A DNA stretch of 25,878 bases, taken from a virus. How positions within the stretch are numbered: the first letter of the stretch is position 1; the number at the start of each line of letters is the position of its first letter. Of the stretch, positions 7,218 through 15,210 are shown piece by piece. The stretch is taken from positions 1 through 25,878 of the IMG/VR virus record IMGVR_UViG_3300025286_000124. One strand, given 5' to 3'. Made by a program: the position numbers and the translations under genes. The notes beneath the pieces are model-generated. The model made no database searches. It saw nothing but the letters and a program-made list of their open reading frames with translations, and was not told the DNA's origin.

Positions 7218-8977
7218 AATGGAGTCTCCGTTTCGATTCTCAGATAACCGGCCAGCAACTCAAATCCTGGTCGGTGTGTAGAGTTTGTTGGTAACGCCAT
7301 GCCGGTATTGATCGCCGTAATCAACCGAGGCACGTCACCAATCCTCAGCGCATATGCGCCATCCGCCAGCCATACGCCTGGCTGTAACGAAGCATGCACA
7401 GTCAACCAGCCAAGCAGCTCGTCGACCTCATCGCCTTGTATTTTCCAAAGGTCGTTATTCAGCAAATATTCAAGTCGGCTCATCTTGATCGCAGGCATAT
7501 AAGGCGCTGCTGTTCTGGCGATCCTATACGCCTGGTCAGCAGCTTCCTTTGTGATCGTAACGTCGCCATGCGCCGCTTTAAGGAGCGCCCCCACCGTTAA
7601 CATCAACTGGTGGCGATAACGCCTCTCGAACGGGTAACGCTGATAGGCATCGAGGTTGGCCTGCAACGCTGCCGGATGCGCGACCTTGATGTTGGCCTTG
7701 GTAGCTGAAAACGTCCGCTCGGCCAGAAAATAGGCGGAACTGGATGCAACCAGACCGGCCCCGATTAGTAGAAACGCCACACCCAACACCCGAGAGGTCA
7801 GAACTGGAAAATTGATAGTTACCCGAGGTTGCTCGCCCTGCATCAACGCCGCCGCTGCGAATATGACGACCGTCACTGTCGCCGGGTTCTGTAGCGGAAA
7901 ACTGATCTGGCTGAGAGCTGCCACAATCAGCAGCGCCATAGCCGCGCCGATGTCAAGGGCGTCCTTTTTCTTATTGTAAAACCGATGCACAGCAAGACCA
8001 ATAAGAGCGAGCGCGATCAGCACCCCAATCAGACCGGCATCAGCACCGAGCTGGAGCAATTCGTTGTGCGCTGCCCCGGCAAATACGCTGGCCGGATGCA
8101 ACACGGTGTCCATCTCGGGGAACCATTGCAGGTGTGCTTCCTGCACCCTGCCATACTCAAAATTGAAACTGCCAAGACCATGCCCGAAGAACGGCTTTTC
8201 AGCCCACAACAACGCGCTGTTAAACCCTATTTCCAAGCGGTGTGTGATTGCCTTCACGACGACCGAACTGGTGGCCCAACCTGACCAAAACGCAATATTG
8301 AGCGGGATCAGAAATCCGAAGCCTGCTACATAGTAGCGTTTCTGCCTGATAAGCCAGAGCATCAACGCGGCACCGACCGCACATGCGGCCACCCATTTAG
8401 AGTCACTTAAATTTTCAAACAAAATGAAGTAGAGCGCCACCAGCGTCACAGGCAGCGCAAACGGTCTGATCCACCAGACTGGAGTTTTGATGGCACACCA
8501 CGCCGCTACCACGAGCGACAATAGCACCAACAGCAGTTCAGCCTGGTAGTTCTCGTTTCCCATGCCGCCAAATATGGGCTTGTGGGCAAATCCAAAGATA
8601 ATCGCACCGGCCAGAGCAACGGTCGCACCGACATAGATAGCCGCACCCAGTGTCGCTCTGGGACACCGCTGTAACGCCACATAGAGCAGCCAGAGCACGC
8701 TGATAGCCTCTAGCGTCAGTAACCCGTCACGCGGGTCTGACGACCACGTCAGGGTCAATGCCAGATAACTGATGAACCCTGCCGCCAGCAGTTCACTGGT
8801 CGAGAATGTGACAAACCGGTTGCGATTTATCGAGACGGCGAAAAAACCAAGCGCGAGTGCTGCACCTGAATAGATGACCAGCCACCGAGGGATAATCGGT
8901 GAGCCGGTCCCAAGACCGTAGGTCAGGGCGGCGAGAACAAACAGCCCCGCCGCCCCAAACCCCAGTGTCCTAGTCAC
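7214..8977 (-). CDS. O-antigen ligase / Wzy-like polytopic membrane glycosyltransferase
   Basis: A 587-aa integral membrane protein with about ten to twelve hydrophobic segments, mainly residues 1-330 and 345-425. Visible Wzy_C/WaaL landmarks are GGMGNENYQAELLL (about 138-150, the GNxN loop), GHGLGSFNFEYGR (265-277) and HNELLQLGADAGLIG (304-318) in the large periplasmic loop. The C-terminal 160 residues are soluble and helical, like the TPR-type tails of Wzy_C ligases and of PglL/TfpO protein glycosyltransferases. Known members transfer lipid-linked glycans onto lipid A core, growing O-antigen or pilins, at the periplasmic face of the inner membrane. The start is a GTG immediately after the TAG of the upstream exported protein, without a clear ribosome binding site, so translation is probably coupled. 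Substrate is unknown; a lysogenic-conversion role is inferred. Confidence 0.85.
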   Translation of the reverse strand: MTRTLGFGAAGLFVLAALTYGLGTGSPIIPRWLVIYSGAALALGFFAVSINRNRFVTFSTSELLAAGFISYLALTLTWSSDPRDGLLTLEAISVLWLLYVALQRCPRATLGAAIYVGATVALAGAIIFGFAHKPIFGGMGNENYQAELLLVLLSLVVAAWCAIKTPVWWIRPFALPVTLVALYFILFENLSDSKWVAACAVGAALMLWLIRQKRYYVAGFGFLIPLNIAFWSGWATSSVVVKAITHRLEIGFNSALLWAEKPFFGHGLGSFNFEYGRVQEAHLQWFPEMDTVLHPASVFAGAAHNELLQLGADAGLIGVLIALALIGLAVHRFYNKKKDALDIGAAMALLIVAALSQISFPLQNPATVTVVIFAAAALMQGEQPRVTINFPVLTSRVLGVAFLLIGAGLVASSSAYFLAERTFSATKANIKVAHPAALQANLDAYQRYPFERRYRHQLMLTVGALLKAAHGDVTITKEAADQAYRIARTAAPYMPAIKMSRLEYLLNNDLWKIQGDEVDELLGWLTVHASLQPGVWLADGAYALRIGDVPRLITAINTGMALPTNSTHRPGFELLAGYLRIETETPL

Positions 8978-9574
8978 CTACAGGAACGAGGCCGAACTCT
9001 GGTCGCGGTCGTAGTAGATGATAATTGTCGCATCAACATCACCGGTGCTTGCTCCGTCAGTACCGATGGCAATCGTTCCGCCAGCCGCGACTGTAGGTGC
9101 CCCAGTGAGTTGCTGATTCTTACTAGCATGGTCGGTTGATTTTCCGGCCATGCTTCCTGTGGTGTCTCGATCACCAGCGCCCCCAAGCAAATACGCACCG
9201 GAAGAGTCGATAACCGCCGACGCAAGGGTGAGTGTGTTATTGGTGGTGATTTTGGTGAAATCGACACCAGGAGAAGCCTCCGACATGATCGAGACGGTCA
9301 ACACCGCGCTTGCAGCGGTGAGATCGCCATGAACAACCGAGTCAACCTGAGCAATGGAACCAGCAAACGGTACGGAAATATATGTCGTGCTGGCACTGCT
9401 CACGTTTTCCAAATTGACCGTCAAGTATGTCCGAGCAACCGGATAGGTTTCGCCATCGAAGTTTATCCACGATGTCGTGCCATCTGCGTTCTGCCGGATG
9501 TTCCACCCGGCATAAGCACCAATGGCCAACGTCATCACAAGCATGACAGCGACTGCGTTTAACAACTTTTTCAT
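8978..9574 (-). CDS. Decoration-like protein with a signal peptide
   Basis: A 198-aa protein. Residues 1-22 (MKKLLNAVAVMLVMTLAIGAYA) form a clear Sec signal peptide with an AYA cleavage motif. The next segment, GWNIRQNADGTTSWINFDG, is followed by a Thr/Ser/Val-rich beta domain (VNLENVSSASTTYISVPFAGSIAQVDSVVHGDLTAASAVLTVSI ... DVDATIIIYYDRD). That pattern resembles phage head decoration or fibre domains. The start has an AAGGAGA ribosome binding site and lies right after a terminator that follows the capsid gene. No cysteines are seen. It could coat the capsid, or sit in or outside the periplasm. Position directly after the major capsid gene favours a virion role; the signal peptide argues otherwise. 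Confidence 0.75.
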   Translation of the reverse strand: MKKLLNAVAVMLVMTLAIGAYAGWNIRQNADGTTSWINFDGETYPVARTYLTVNLENVSSASTTYISVPFAGSIAQVDSVVHGDLTAASAVLTVSIMSEASPGVDFTKITTNNTLTLASAVIDSSGAYLLGGAGDRDTTGSMAGKSTDHASKNQQLTGAPTVAAGGTIAIGTDGASTGDVDATIIIYYDRDQSSASFL

Positions 9575-9584
9575 TGCAATCTCC

Positions 9585-9620
9585 TTATGAAAAAAGGGGA
9601 GCCGGTTAGCCCCCCCTCAT
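9585..9620 (-). terminator. Rho-independent terminator after the capsid gene
   Basis: On the minus strand a G-rich arm (run of seven G) and a CCCC arm flank a short loop, and a T-tract follows. The T-tract runs almost directly into the AAGGAG ribosome binding site of the next gene. The stem has one mismatch. Partial read-through would lower expression of downstream genes relative to the capsid gene. Edges are approximate. Confidence 0.7.
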
Positions 9621-9631
9621 TCGTCAGCCTG

Positions 9632-10573
9632 TTATGATGTGGTCAGATCGGCAACCATGCCGGAACCGGCCTCGTTTCGGGACTCAAGGGCATACTCCGC
9701 GAGCAACAGACGCCGCTCACTGTCACCCGTTTTCGACAACTCCATCATCGTCACTGGACGTAGATACGCCGTTGCCCAAAGGTCTTTCTGGAGCACGAGT
9801 GCATCCCGCGCCCGAGAGAAACGATTGGGAATTATTTCGACGTCGCCAAAGTCTGACGAATATATGTCAATTGCCGCCACAAGTTGTTTGTCAGCCGCTC
9901 CTTTGAAGCGAGTGGCATTGCCCGTGAAGCCTGACATAGCCTGCTTGTTGAAGCTGCCAACCATGACACAGTCTGGATCGCCACCTGCATCCCAACACGA
10001 TGCAAGCACCGATTTTAGCAACGCCTCGGTGATGACACGTTGAGTTCCGTCGGTACGAGCGGTATTTCCAGCCGCACCCGAAGCGCCACCTGTGCCGAAA
10101 ACATCGTTGGTAGCTATCCAGGCACCAATCCCACCCGTCTCGCGGGCGGTCGTGGTGTTACCTGTGACCTCGGCGTTGTTGGCGAGCAGGATGCTCTCCA
10201 TGTCGCGCCGAAGTTCCTTCGCCACCTTGACGATCTGGTAGGCCAATTCGTCTTTGCGGCCAGCGGTGTTAACCGCCATTTGAGTGCCTGACACACGCGG
10301 CAATTTGTCGGAAATATTGCATGTGTTGGAAAGTCTAGTAGTGGCTACTGTTGCCACCGTTGAACTTTCATCACCTTCAAGTACAAAATTTGAACTCGAA
10401 GCTGCCGCCAAGGTATCTGTTTGCCACTCGTGCAGAACCGCCTTGGCGTCGGTACGCGGAATGCCCGTAATGAACGGTGTATCCGTTGGTGCCACGTTGT
10501 AGATGATGTCCGACAAATCTTCACGATTGCCGATAGCATCAAAAGTGGTAAAGGCATCTGTTGCTAAGGTCAT
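9632..10573 (-). CDS. Major capsid protein (SU10 / DUF5309-like HK97 fold)
   Basis: A 313-aa protein. The N-terminal signature TTFDAIGNREDLSDIIYNVAPTDTPFITGIPRTDAKAVLHEWQTDTLA is characteristic of the SU10 major capsid family (PF17236). Further matches are RRDMESILLANNAEVTGN (spine helix region), DCVMVGSFNKQAMSGF, VEIIPNRFS and a closing RRLLLAEYALESRNEAGSGMVADL. Length fits the family, which uses an HK97 fold. It has a GGAGAAAT ribosome binding site, follows the scaffold gene after 12 bases and is followed by a terminator, as expected for the most abundant virion protein. No protease domain is visible, so maturation by cleavage is not indicated. Confidence 0.92.
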   Translation of the reverse strand: MTLATDAFTTFDAIGNREDLSDIIYNVAPTDTPFITGIPRTDAKAVLHEWQTDTLAAASSSNFVLEGDESSTVATVATTRLSNTCNISDKLPRVSGTQMAVNTAGRKDELAYQIVKVAKELRRDMESILLANNAEVTGNTTTARETGGIGAWIATNDVFGTGGASGAAGNTARTDGTQRVITEALLKSVLASCWDAGGDPDCVMVGSFNKQAMSGFTGNATRFKGAADKQLVAAIDIYSSDFGDVEIIPNRFSRARDALVLQKDLWATAYLRPVTMMELSKTGDSERRLLLAEYALESRNEAGSGMVADLTTS

Positions 10574-10585
10574 TGGATATTTCTC

Positions 10586-11734
10586 CTATCCATCCAGAAG
10601 GCGTCGAACCAGGCCGACCGCATCGTCTGTGGTCGCACCGCTCCGACTGACACGTTGCCTCGCCTCAGCTACATCATCGCCAGCCTGCGCCCGTCGCCGC
10701 GTCGGGGAAGTTCCCGGTCGCTGCACCTTCGGCAGACCTTTGAGCTTTTTGGTGATCGTCTTGCGCTTGTCCTGCATGCCCCGATACCGCATGGCATCCC
10801 GAATCAGTAGAACCTGCCTGTGGTCAAACGCACCAATGACGAACCCCGTTATCTCGTCTTGAGTGAAACCAACCTCGCCCAGGTATGTCGCCATACCAGT
10901 CTCGAAACCTTCGAGTTTTTCAGGGTCGGTCAGCTCCGGTACTTTCTCGACGAGCATCTGCTGCTGTGACTCACGAAATTGCGCCACTTCGGCTTGCTGC
11001 TCGTGTCCTTGTCGTTGGCGTTCAACTTCCTGCGCTTGGCGCTGACCTACTAAGGCTTCCCGCTGCGCATCCTGTTGTGCCTTGATTCGGACATACTCAG
11101 CCGGGTCTTCCGACGCGAGACGTTGCATGTCTTCTGCCGGATACTCGACATCGAGCTGTTGGCTCAGTGTTGCAATCCGCTCATCAGCAGCCTGAAGTCG
11201 CTGCTGCAAAAGCTGTGAAGCCTGCCGCTTTTCGCCGTCAAATTGACGCCGTTCGTCGGCAAGCGCTGTCGTCTTCTGGCGATAGTCCGCGTCCATCTGT
11301 TGGCCGTTCGCCGCATCGGCAAGGCTGACCATCTGAGTCTCGCCATTGATCCTGATCGGCATCTTGAGGTGAGAAGCCAACTCGGCCTCATCAATCCCAA
11401 TCGCCTCAGCAAGACCTGAGAGAGTGTCAGGCAGTTCCTCACCGTCTTCGGTCGTTAGCTCAGTTGTCGCGTCATCATCAGTAGACGGTTCAACCGCTGG
11501 CTCATCGCCCTCGGTTGACCGTACCGGCTCCGCTTCCTGGTTGGCCGGTTCGGCTGGCGGTGTCTGCTCGGTTTTACTAGTTGGCCCTAGCTCAAGCTGG
11601 GGCTCCAAGCGAGCGGCAACCGCCTGTACTGCTTCTTCCTCGGTAGTCTCTACTCTTCCCTCAGCTCCCATACGCGGGTTGGCCTCGGTCGTCTCGGCTC
11701 CCTCTTCAGGGTTGGCCGCTGTTTCGTCTGACAT
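10586..11734 (-). CDS. Scaffolding protein
   Basis: A 382-aa, very acidic protein. Residues 1-100 are rich in Glu, Asp, Thr and Pro and likely disordered. Residues about 150-270 form a long Gln/Arg/Glu coiled coil (DADYRQKTTALADERRQFDGE ... QREALVGQRQAQEVERQRQ). The C-terminal 70 residues are basic (KRKTITKKLKGLPKVQRPGTSPTRRRAQ). Acidic disordered head, central coiled coil and basic C-terminal helices immediately upstream of the capsid gene are the classical layout of scaffolds such as P22 gp8, whose basic end contacts capsid subunits. Ribosome binding site GGAGAAACC precedes the ATG, directly after a terminator. Confidence 0.85.
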   Translation of the reverse strand: MSDETAANPEEGAETTEANPRMGAEGRVETTEEEAVQAVAARLEPQLELGPTSKTEQTPPAEPANQEAEPVRSTEGDEPAVEPSTDDDATTELTTEDGEELPDTLSGLAEAIGIDEAELASHLKMPIRINGETQMVSLADAANGQQMDADYRQKTTALADERRQFDGEKRQASQLLQQRLQAADERIATLSQQLDVEYPAEDMQRLASEDPAEYVRIKAQQDAQREALVGQRQAQEVERQRQGHEQQAEVAQFRESQQQMLVEKVPELTDPEKLEGFETGMATYLGEVGFTQDEITGFVIGAFDHRQVLLIRDAMRYRGMQDKRKTITKKLKGLPKVQRPGTSPTRRRAQAGDDVAEARQRVSRSGATTDDAVGLVRRLLDG

Positions 11735-11748
11735 GGTTTCTCCATAGA

Positions 11749-11780
11749 AAAAAGCCCCTCTGGCTAAAGAGCGGCTTTTG
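11749..11780 (-). terminator. Terminator just before the scaffold gene
   Basis: On the minus strand AAAAGCC-G-CTCT, a six-base loop, then AGAG-G-GGC followed by TTTTTT. The stem has a single G/G mismatch. The T-tract lies about four bases from the GGAG of the scaffold gene. The plus strand ends in TTTT, so weak action in the other direction is possible. Confidence 0.75.
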
Positions 11781-11986
11781 TGGGTGCGTCACTCAGACGC
11801 GCTAAAATTCTAGGTACAAACACTCATGGACATACGCAGGAGGGCACTCAGTGCCGCTCTACGGGGGTCGATTCTCACTGAACTACTGGATTCGGACGTA
11901 AATTATGTTATATGTAGGTTTCGGCATTTGAACTTCAGCTTGTGCGCCGTGGCATCCCGCCTAAAGCACTAAAGAGGAGAAATCAC
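11781..11986. other. Non-coding junction with short palindromes
   Basis: About 200 bases between the scaffold terminator and a plus-strand gene. It holds the hairpin GCGTC-ACTCA-GACGC (11786-11800) and the palindrome GGCACT-C-AGTGCC (11843-11855), with further CACTCA/CACTGA copies nearby. An AT-rich stretch (11900-11920, TTATGTTATATG) could contain the promoter for the plus-strand gene, although no good -35 is visible. No ORF fits the region. Confidence 0.5.
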
Positions 11987-12190
11987 ATGACTAAAAAAGT
12001 TAAGCATACCGAGGAGAACGTCCTCGGAGTTTATTGGGATAAAGCCAGTGGTAAAATCGTGCCCTTTTGGGAAGACAACGAACCGTGGCATGTGCAGCAG
12101 TGGACGGAAAACTGGGGCAAGAACGTCACGAGCCTGACGATGGCTGGCGCTCCTCGCCCTGTTGTGCCGCCGAAATCCCAAGAAGGATAA
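11987..12190 (+). CDS. 67-aa hypothetical protein, plus-strand accessory gene
   Basis: The sequence begins MTKKVKHTEENVLGVYWDKASGK and continues VPFWEDNEPWHVQQWTENWG. The ATG at 11987 has a strong AAAGAGGAGAAA ribosome binding site, so an in-frame ATG at 11942 is not needed. It is Trp-rich (five Trp in 67 residues) and charged, with no cysteine or membrane segment. I do not recognise a family. It runs opposite to the structural operon, and its last 22 codons overlap the 3' end of the 818-aa gene tail to tail. Position and orientation suggest an independently expressed accessory gene. Confidence 0.7.
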   Translation: MTKKVKHTEENVLGVYWDKASGKIVPFWEDNEPWHVQQWTENWGKNVTSLTMAGAPRPVVPPKSQEG

Positions 12191-14582
12191 ACCCGGTCGC
12201 AGGGAGAACACCCTTCGACATATCTTTCATCAATCTATCAACCCAGCCGGGGCCAGAGGCGACGATGCGTCTGAATAGCTCCAAGTCTTTGCGCCCCGGC
12301 CCAAATATCTTTGCCAAGTCTTTATCGCGCTCGATATAGTTCAGAGCAATATCTCCAAGATATGGGTTCCTGTTCATCGCCGACCTGATTTCCGGCGTGG
12401 CGTTAATTGCATCTGTGACTATTTTTGTTACAGCACCCGAACCTTCGCCCTTCTCCCACGCATCAGACAGAAACACGGCGACTGAATCAACACTCGCGCG
12501 TTTGACGGTTTCCACATCTGGGCGGACAGCTTTCAAGTCGCTCAACAAACTTGCCATCTCTTTTGTCGATGGCGTGTGTGCCTCGCCGCCAAAGTTGGTC
12601 AGCGTTGCACCGTCACCCGTATCGGCAACATCGTCGTAGCCGTATTTCTGGGCGACATTTCTGAAATCAACTGCCTGTTGTGGCGTTAACTTCGAAAGCA
12701 AACTGACCCGAACAGCGTTCCTATCACTGATACGACCGCTTTCGGTCACAATATGTGCCGACGAAATATCCTGACCGCTCAGTCCACCTCTCAACGCCTC
12801 GACCGCTTCGACGATCTTGCGATCTGCCGGGGCGATAGTTTTTGGTAAAGCACCACTGGTTTGCAAACCCACCAAAGGTCGAGCCACCTCACCAGGGTTC
12901 AGCTCAAGCTGCTTCAGGGTATTCTCATAGACACCTTGCATCGGGATCGTTGGCTGCACACGCATGGCAATGCCCGTTGGCCCACTCGGTCCTTCATAGG
13001 TCAAACCGGCATAAGGAGCATCCCGTCCTCCCGGTGCCGTCGCAAACGACCCACGAGGATCGGTGCCAATAACATCCCGCTGCGCCTGTGTTGCCGTAGC
13101 CATCTGCGGCAAATGCCCAGTGCTGGTTCCCGGTATTGTTTCATGGGTGGCGTACAACGTATGTTTCGGGAAATAATCACCAATGGTTCTGTTAGCTTCA
13201 TCGAACGCCAGCTTACGAGCAGCCGTTTCGATGGCCTCGGCACTGAAATCATTTCGCCCCTCGGCTGTCATTTGCGTGATGGCATTTTTGACATATCGCT
13301 TCTTGCTTATTTCAAAGAGGGCATCAGCTTTCTGGGCAACCCAGCCCGCTGCCTGGATTTCCTGACCTGTCCAATTCGACCGACCACCAAGATTTCTCGC
13401 GTTGGCACGCTCCACAGCCAGCGCCGTCTCATAATCAATAAATGTATGTTGAGCCTTGGTTAAGGTGCCACGAAACGGTGAGCCATCTGCTTCCCTATAA
13501 CCCATCTCATTAGCCCAGCGGAAATCATTGACGCCGGTTGCAAGTAAGCGGCTTTGGTATGGGTAAATCTTTTCCGCATATTCACCGGTCTTTTCCCCCA
13601 ACTGAAGAGCGGATGTATCACTCAAAGCGGCTGCGTCGAGCAGCGCTTGATGCTGTGCCTGTCGTGCAGCCTTCGTCGGCATACCGGCAAGGATGCCACT
13701 CGTTTCCTTCAATGCAAAACCAAGTTCAGAGCCGGGGTCTACTCCCGCAGAGAATTGTGCCTGAGTGTCAGCCATCCACCTGGCAGGCGTCACCGCACCG
13801 CCAGTTACACGGCGAACATCAGACCGATATCGTTTGTACCAATCGCCGCCTTCCAAACCGGCATCGATATTGGCGTCCAGCTCTTTACGCATTTTTGTTA
13901 ACGCCTGCCAACTTTTGATGTTAGCCGGTCCACCAATAAACTTGCCCGGCGACTGCTTCCCTGCCCGGATGAGATGCGGCTGTGAGCTGGCTTGGGTCAG
14001 TGCCTTGTTGAGCGGCATTTTTCTGATGTCTGGCACTTCAGACATATTCTTGAAACTGAGCGTAAACCCACGGTTTTTCAACGCAGCTTTACCAAGAAGT
14101 TTACCGGCTCCTGTGAGGGAGCCAGGTACGCCAGCGACTGCCAACGTACCCATTAGATTTGTGCCCATCCACTCGCCGAGCGGTACAGATTCTTCAGTGC
14201 CCCTAATCGCGTTAACGTGTTGCGCGATAGCTCGATAGACAGCTTCCGCACCAGTATCCCTACCGATACGTCGCAAGTTCTGCTCGGCGTATTTATCAAG
14301 GCCCAGCCGATCCAAAAGTCTAGAAGGCAGGGTTTGGTCAGGACCGGCTCTCAATGATCCAAACCCTGCCGCAGCCGCATCAGGACCGGCTCTCAACGAT
14401 TGCGGCTGCGGAAGATTCCTCAGCCACTGCGTTGCTGCTCGCTCTTTCTCTTCCTTCAATTGCGCCGCCGCACGCCGTTGAAACAGCTGACCTCGTGTTG
14501 GCTCCAGCAACGATGACCGCCGCGGCAAAAATGACGCGTTACGCCCAGTTCTTTGATAGTATGCACCTAAAGGATCAGGCAT
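12126..14582 (-). CDS. Large virion-type protein, 818 aa
   Basis: Starts MPDPLGAYYQRTGRNASFLPRRSSLLEP, with a GGGGA element upstream. Residues 45-90 hold two copies of SLRAGPD separated by AAAAGFG, over the tandem hairpins at 14326-14411. A hydrophobic Gly/Ala segment (MGTNLMGTLAVAGVPGSLTGAGKLLGKAAL, about 137-166) is followed by long alpha-helical, Gln/Ala-rich sequence. The C-terminus has a hydrophobic patch (GVLPATGFILLGISAAQQ). No Walker, protease or lysozyme motif is visible. It sits between a small head gene and the scaffold. Size and helical composition suggest an internal virion protein. Its last 65 bases overlap the convergent gene at 11987-12190. Confidence 0.75.
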   Translation of the reverse strand: MPDPLGAYYQRTGRNASFLPRRSSLLEPTRGQLFQRRAAAQLKEEKERAATQWLRNLPQPQSLRAGPDAAAAGFGSLRAGPDQTLPSRLLDRLGLDKYAEQNLRRIGRDTGAEAVYRAIAQHVNAIRGTEESVPLGEWMGTNLMGTLAVAGVPGSLTGAGKLLGKAALKNRGFTLSFKNMSEVPDIRKMPLNKALTQASSQPHLIRAGKQSPGKFIGGPANIKSWQALTKMRKELDANIDAGLEGGDWYKRYRSDVRRVTGGAVTPARWMADTQAQFSAGVDPGSELGFALKETSGILAGMPTKAARQAQHQALLDAAALSDTSALQLGEKTGEYAEKIYPYQSRLLATGVNDFRWANEMGYREADGSPFRGTLTKAQHTFIDYETALAVERANARNLGGRSNWTGQEIQAAGWVAQKADALFEISKKRYVKNAITQMTAEGRNDFSAEAIETAARKLAFDEANRTIGDYFPKHTLYATHETIPGTSTGHLPQMATATQAQRDVIGTDPRGSFATAPGGRDAPYAGLTYEGPSGPTGIAMRVQPTIPMQGVYENTLKQLELNPGEVARPLVGLQTSGALPKTIAPADRKIVEAVEALRGGLSGQDISSAHIVTESGRISDRNAVRVSLLSKLTPQQAVDFRNVAQKYGYDDVADTGDGATLTNFGGEAHTPSTKEMASLLSDLKAVRPDVETVKRASVDSVAVFLSDAWEKGEGSGAVTKIVTDAINATPEIRSAMNRNPYLGDIALNYIERDKDLAKIFGPGRKDLELFRRIVASGPGWVDRLMKDMSKGVLPATGFILLGISAAQQGEERQPSSGS
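14326..14411. repeat. Tandem hairpins with the same loop and different stems
   Basis: Hairpin 1 has arms GGCAGGGTTTGG (14326-14337) and CCAAACCCTGCC (14359-14370), a perfect 12-bp stem. Hairpin 2 has arms CCGCAGCCGCA (14369-14379) and TGCGGCTGCGG (14401-14411), a perfect 11-bp stem. The two 21-base loops (14338-14358 and 14380-14400) share the core GGACCGGCTCTCAA and differ at one base. The hairpins overlap by two bases, and each loop encodes SLRAGPD on the minus strand. Confidence 0.9.
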
Positions 14583-14602
14583 TCTCTATTCCCCAGGCAG
14601 AC

Positions 14603-14917
14603 CTATGCACTGCGTCTGAGCAGCCGCAGGCGTTTGCGCCTTTCCTCAATGTCGCTGATCTGCTTCAGGGCCAGCTTGCCAGTTTCAACATGCGTGGCGA
14701 ATATCTTCTCGAAGCGATTGACGACGCCGATCATGATGCGAAGGTTTTCACGTCCCTTCACATCATCAATCGGTGACGATTCCCACTGCTCATGACACCA
14801 ATCCCTAATCTCGGAAATGGCGTCAGTGAACAGATCATCCTCAAGCATCCGGGCAGCACGATGCGCCCGATCACTCTCGACCCTAAGCTGCGGTTCATGG
14901 TCTTCGGCTGCACTCAA
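14603..14917 (-). CDS. Small head-region protein
   Basis: A 104-aa helical protein with segments ESDRAHRAARMLEDDLFTDAISEIRDWCHEQWESSPIDDVKGRENL, then VVNRFEKIFATHVETGKLAL and a basic end RRKRLRLLRR. A similar small gene lies between portal and scaffold in many short-tailed phages; its role is not known to me. Translation appears to start at TTG (14917), one base after the previous stop. This keeps the conserved SDRAHRA segment, which the first downstream ATG would lose. No membrane segment. Confidence 0.75.
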   Translation of the reverse strand: MSAAEDHEPQLRVESDRAHRAARMLEDDLFTDAISEIRDWCHEQWESSPIDDVKGRENLRIMIGVVNRFEKIFATHVETGKLALKQISDIEERRKRLRLLRRSA

Positions 14918-15085
14918 CTAGTATGCCCCCGCCATCCCCGGCTCCTTCTTACCACCGGATTTCTTACCGGGGTTTGCCTTACCATTGTTGAGCCGTGACT
15001 CTTCCACATTGGCGGTGCCGTCCTTCCCCCAGCTTACTTCTTTGATCTCCGTAACACTTGTTGAAGGCTTCGTATTTATTGCCAT
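14918..15085 (-). CDS. 55-aa hypothetical protein
   Basis: The ATG at 15085 has AAGGAG seven bases upstream, and the TAG at 14918 touches the next start codon. The protein begins MAINTKPSTSVTEIKEVSWG, continues KDGTANVEESRLNNGK and ends in a Gly/Lys-rich tail (NPGKKSGGKKEPGMAGAY). It is basic and probably disordered at the C-terminus. I do not recognise a family. The good ribosome binding site, tight packing and sensible composition support a real gene in the head operon. Confidence 0.65.
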   Translation of the reverse strand: MAINTKPSTSVTEIKEVSWGKDGTANVEESRLNNGKANPGKKSGGKKEPGMAGAY

Positions 15086-15123
15086 CCATCGTCTCCTTAA
15101 TGCGGCAAAGATGAACGCCTCAT

Positions 15124-15210
15124 CTACCGCTGCAATGCCGCCTCTTCGACGGCTTCTCCACCAGAAAAGTCCAGTGGCACAACCTCACTAATTGTCGATA
15201 TCGATTTCAA
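15124..15210 (-). CDS. Possible 28-aa ORF between portal and 55-aa gene
   Basis: A frame from TTG 15210 to TAG 15124 overlaps the portal stop and encodes TISEVVPLDFSGGEAVEEA and a few more residues. The amino-acid content is protein-like, but the start is weak and no ribosome binding site is clear. It may be a remnant. Confidence 0.25.
   Translation of the reverse strand: MKSISTISEVVPLDFSGGEAVEEAALQR

Noticed and set aside
11821-11900. tRNA-like string on the minus strand (AGTAGTTCAGTGAGAAT)
   Set aside because: Resembles a tRNA D-arm, but no acceptor stem, anticodon arm or T-arm can be paired around it.
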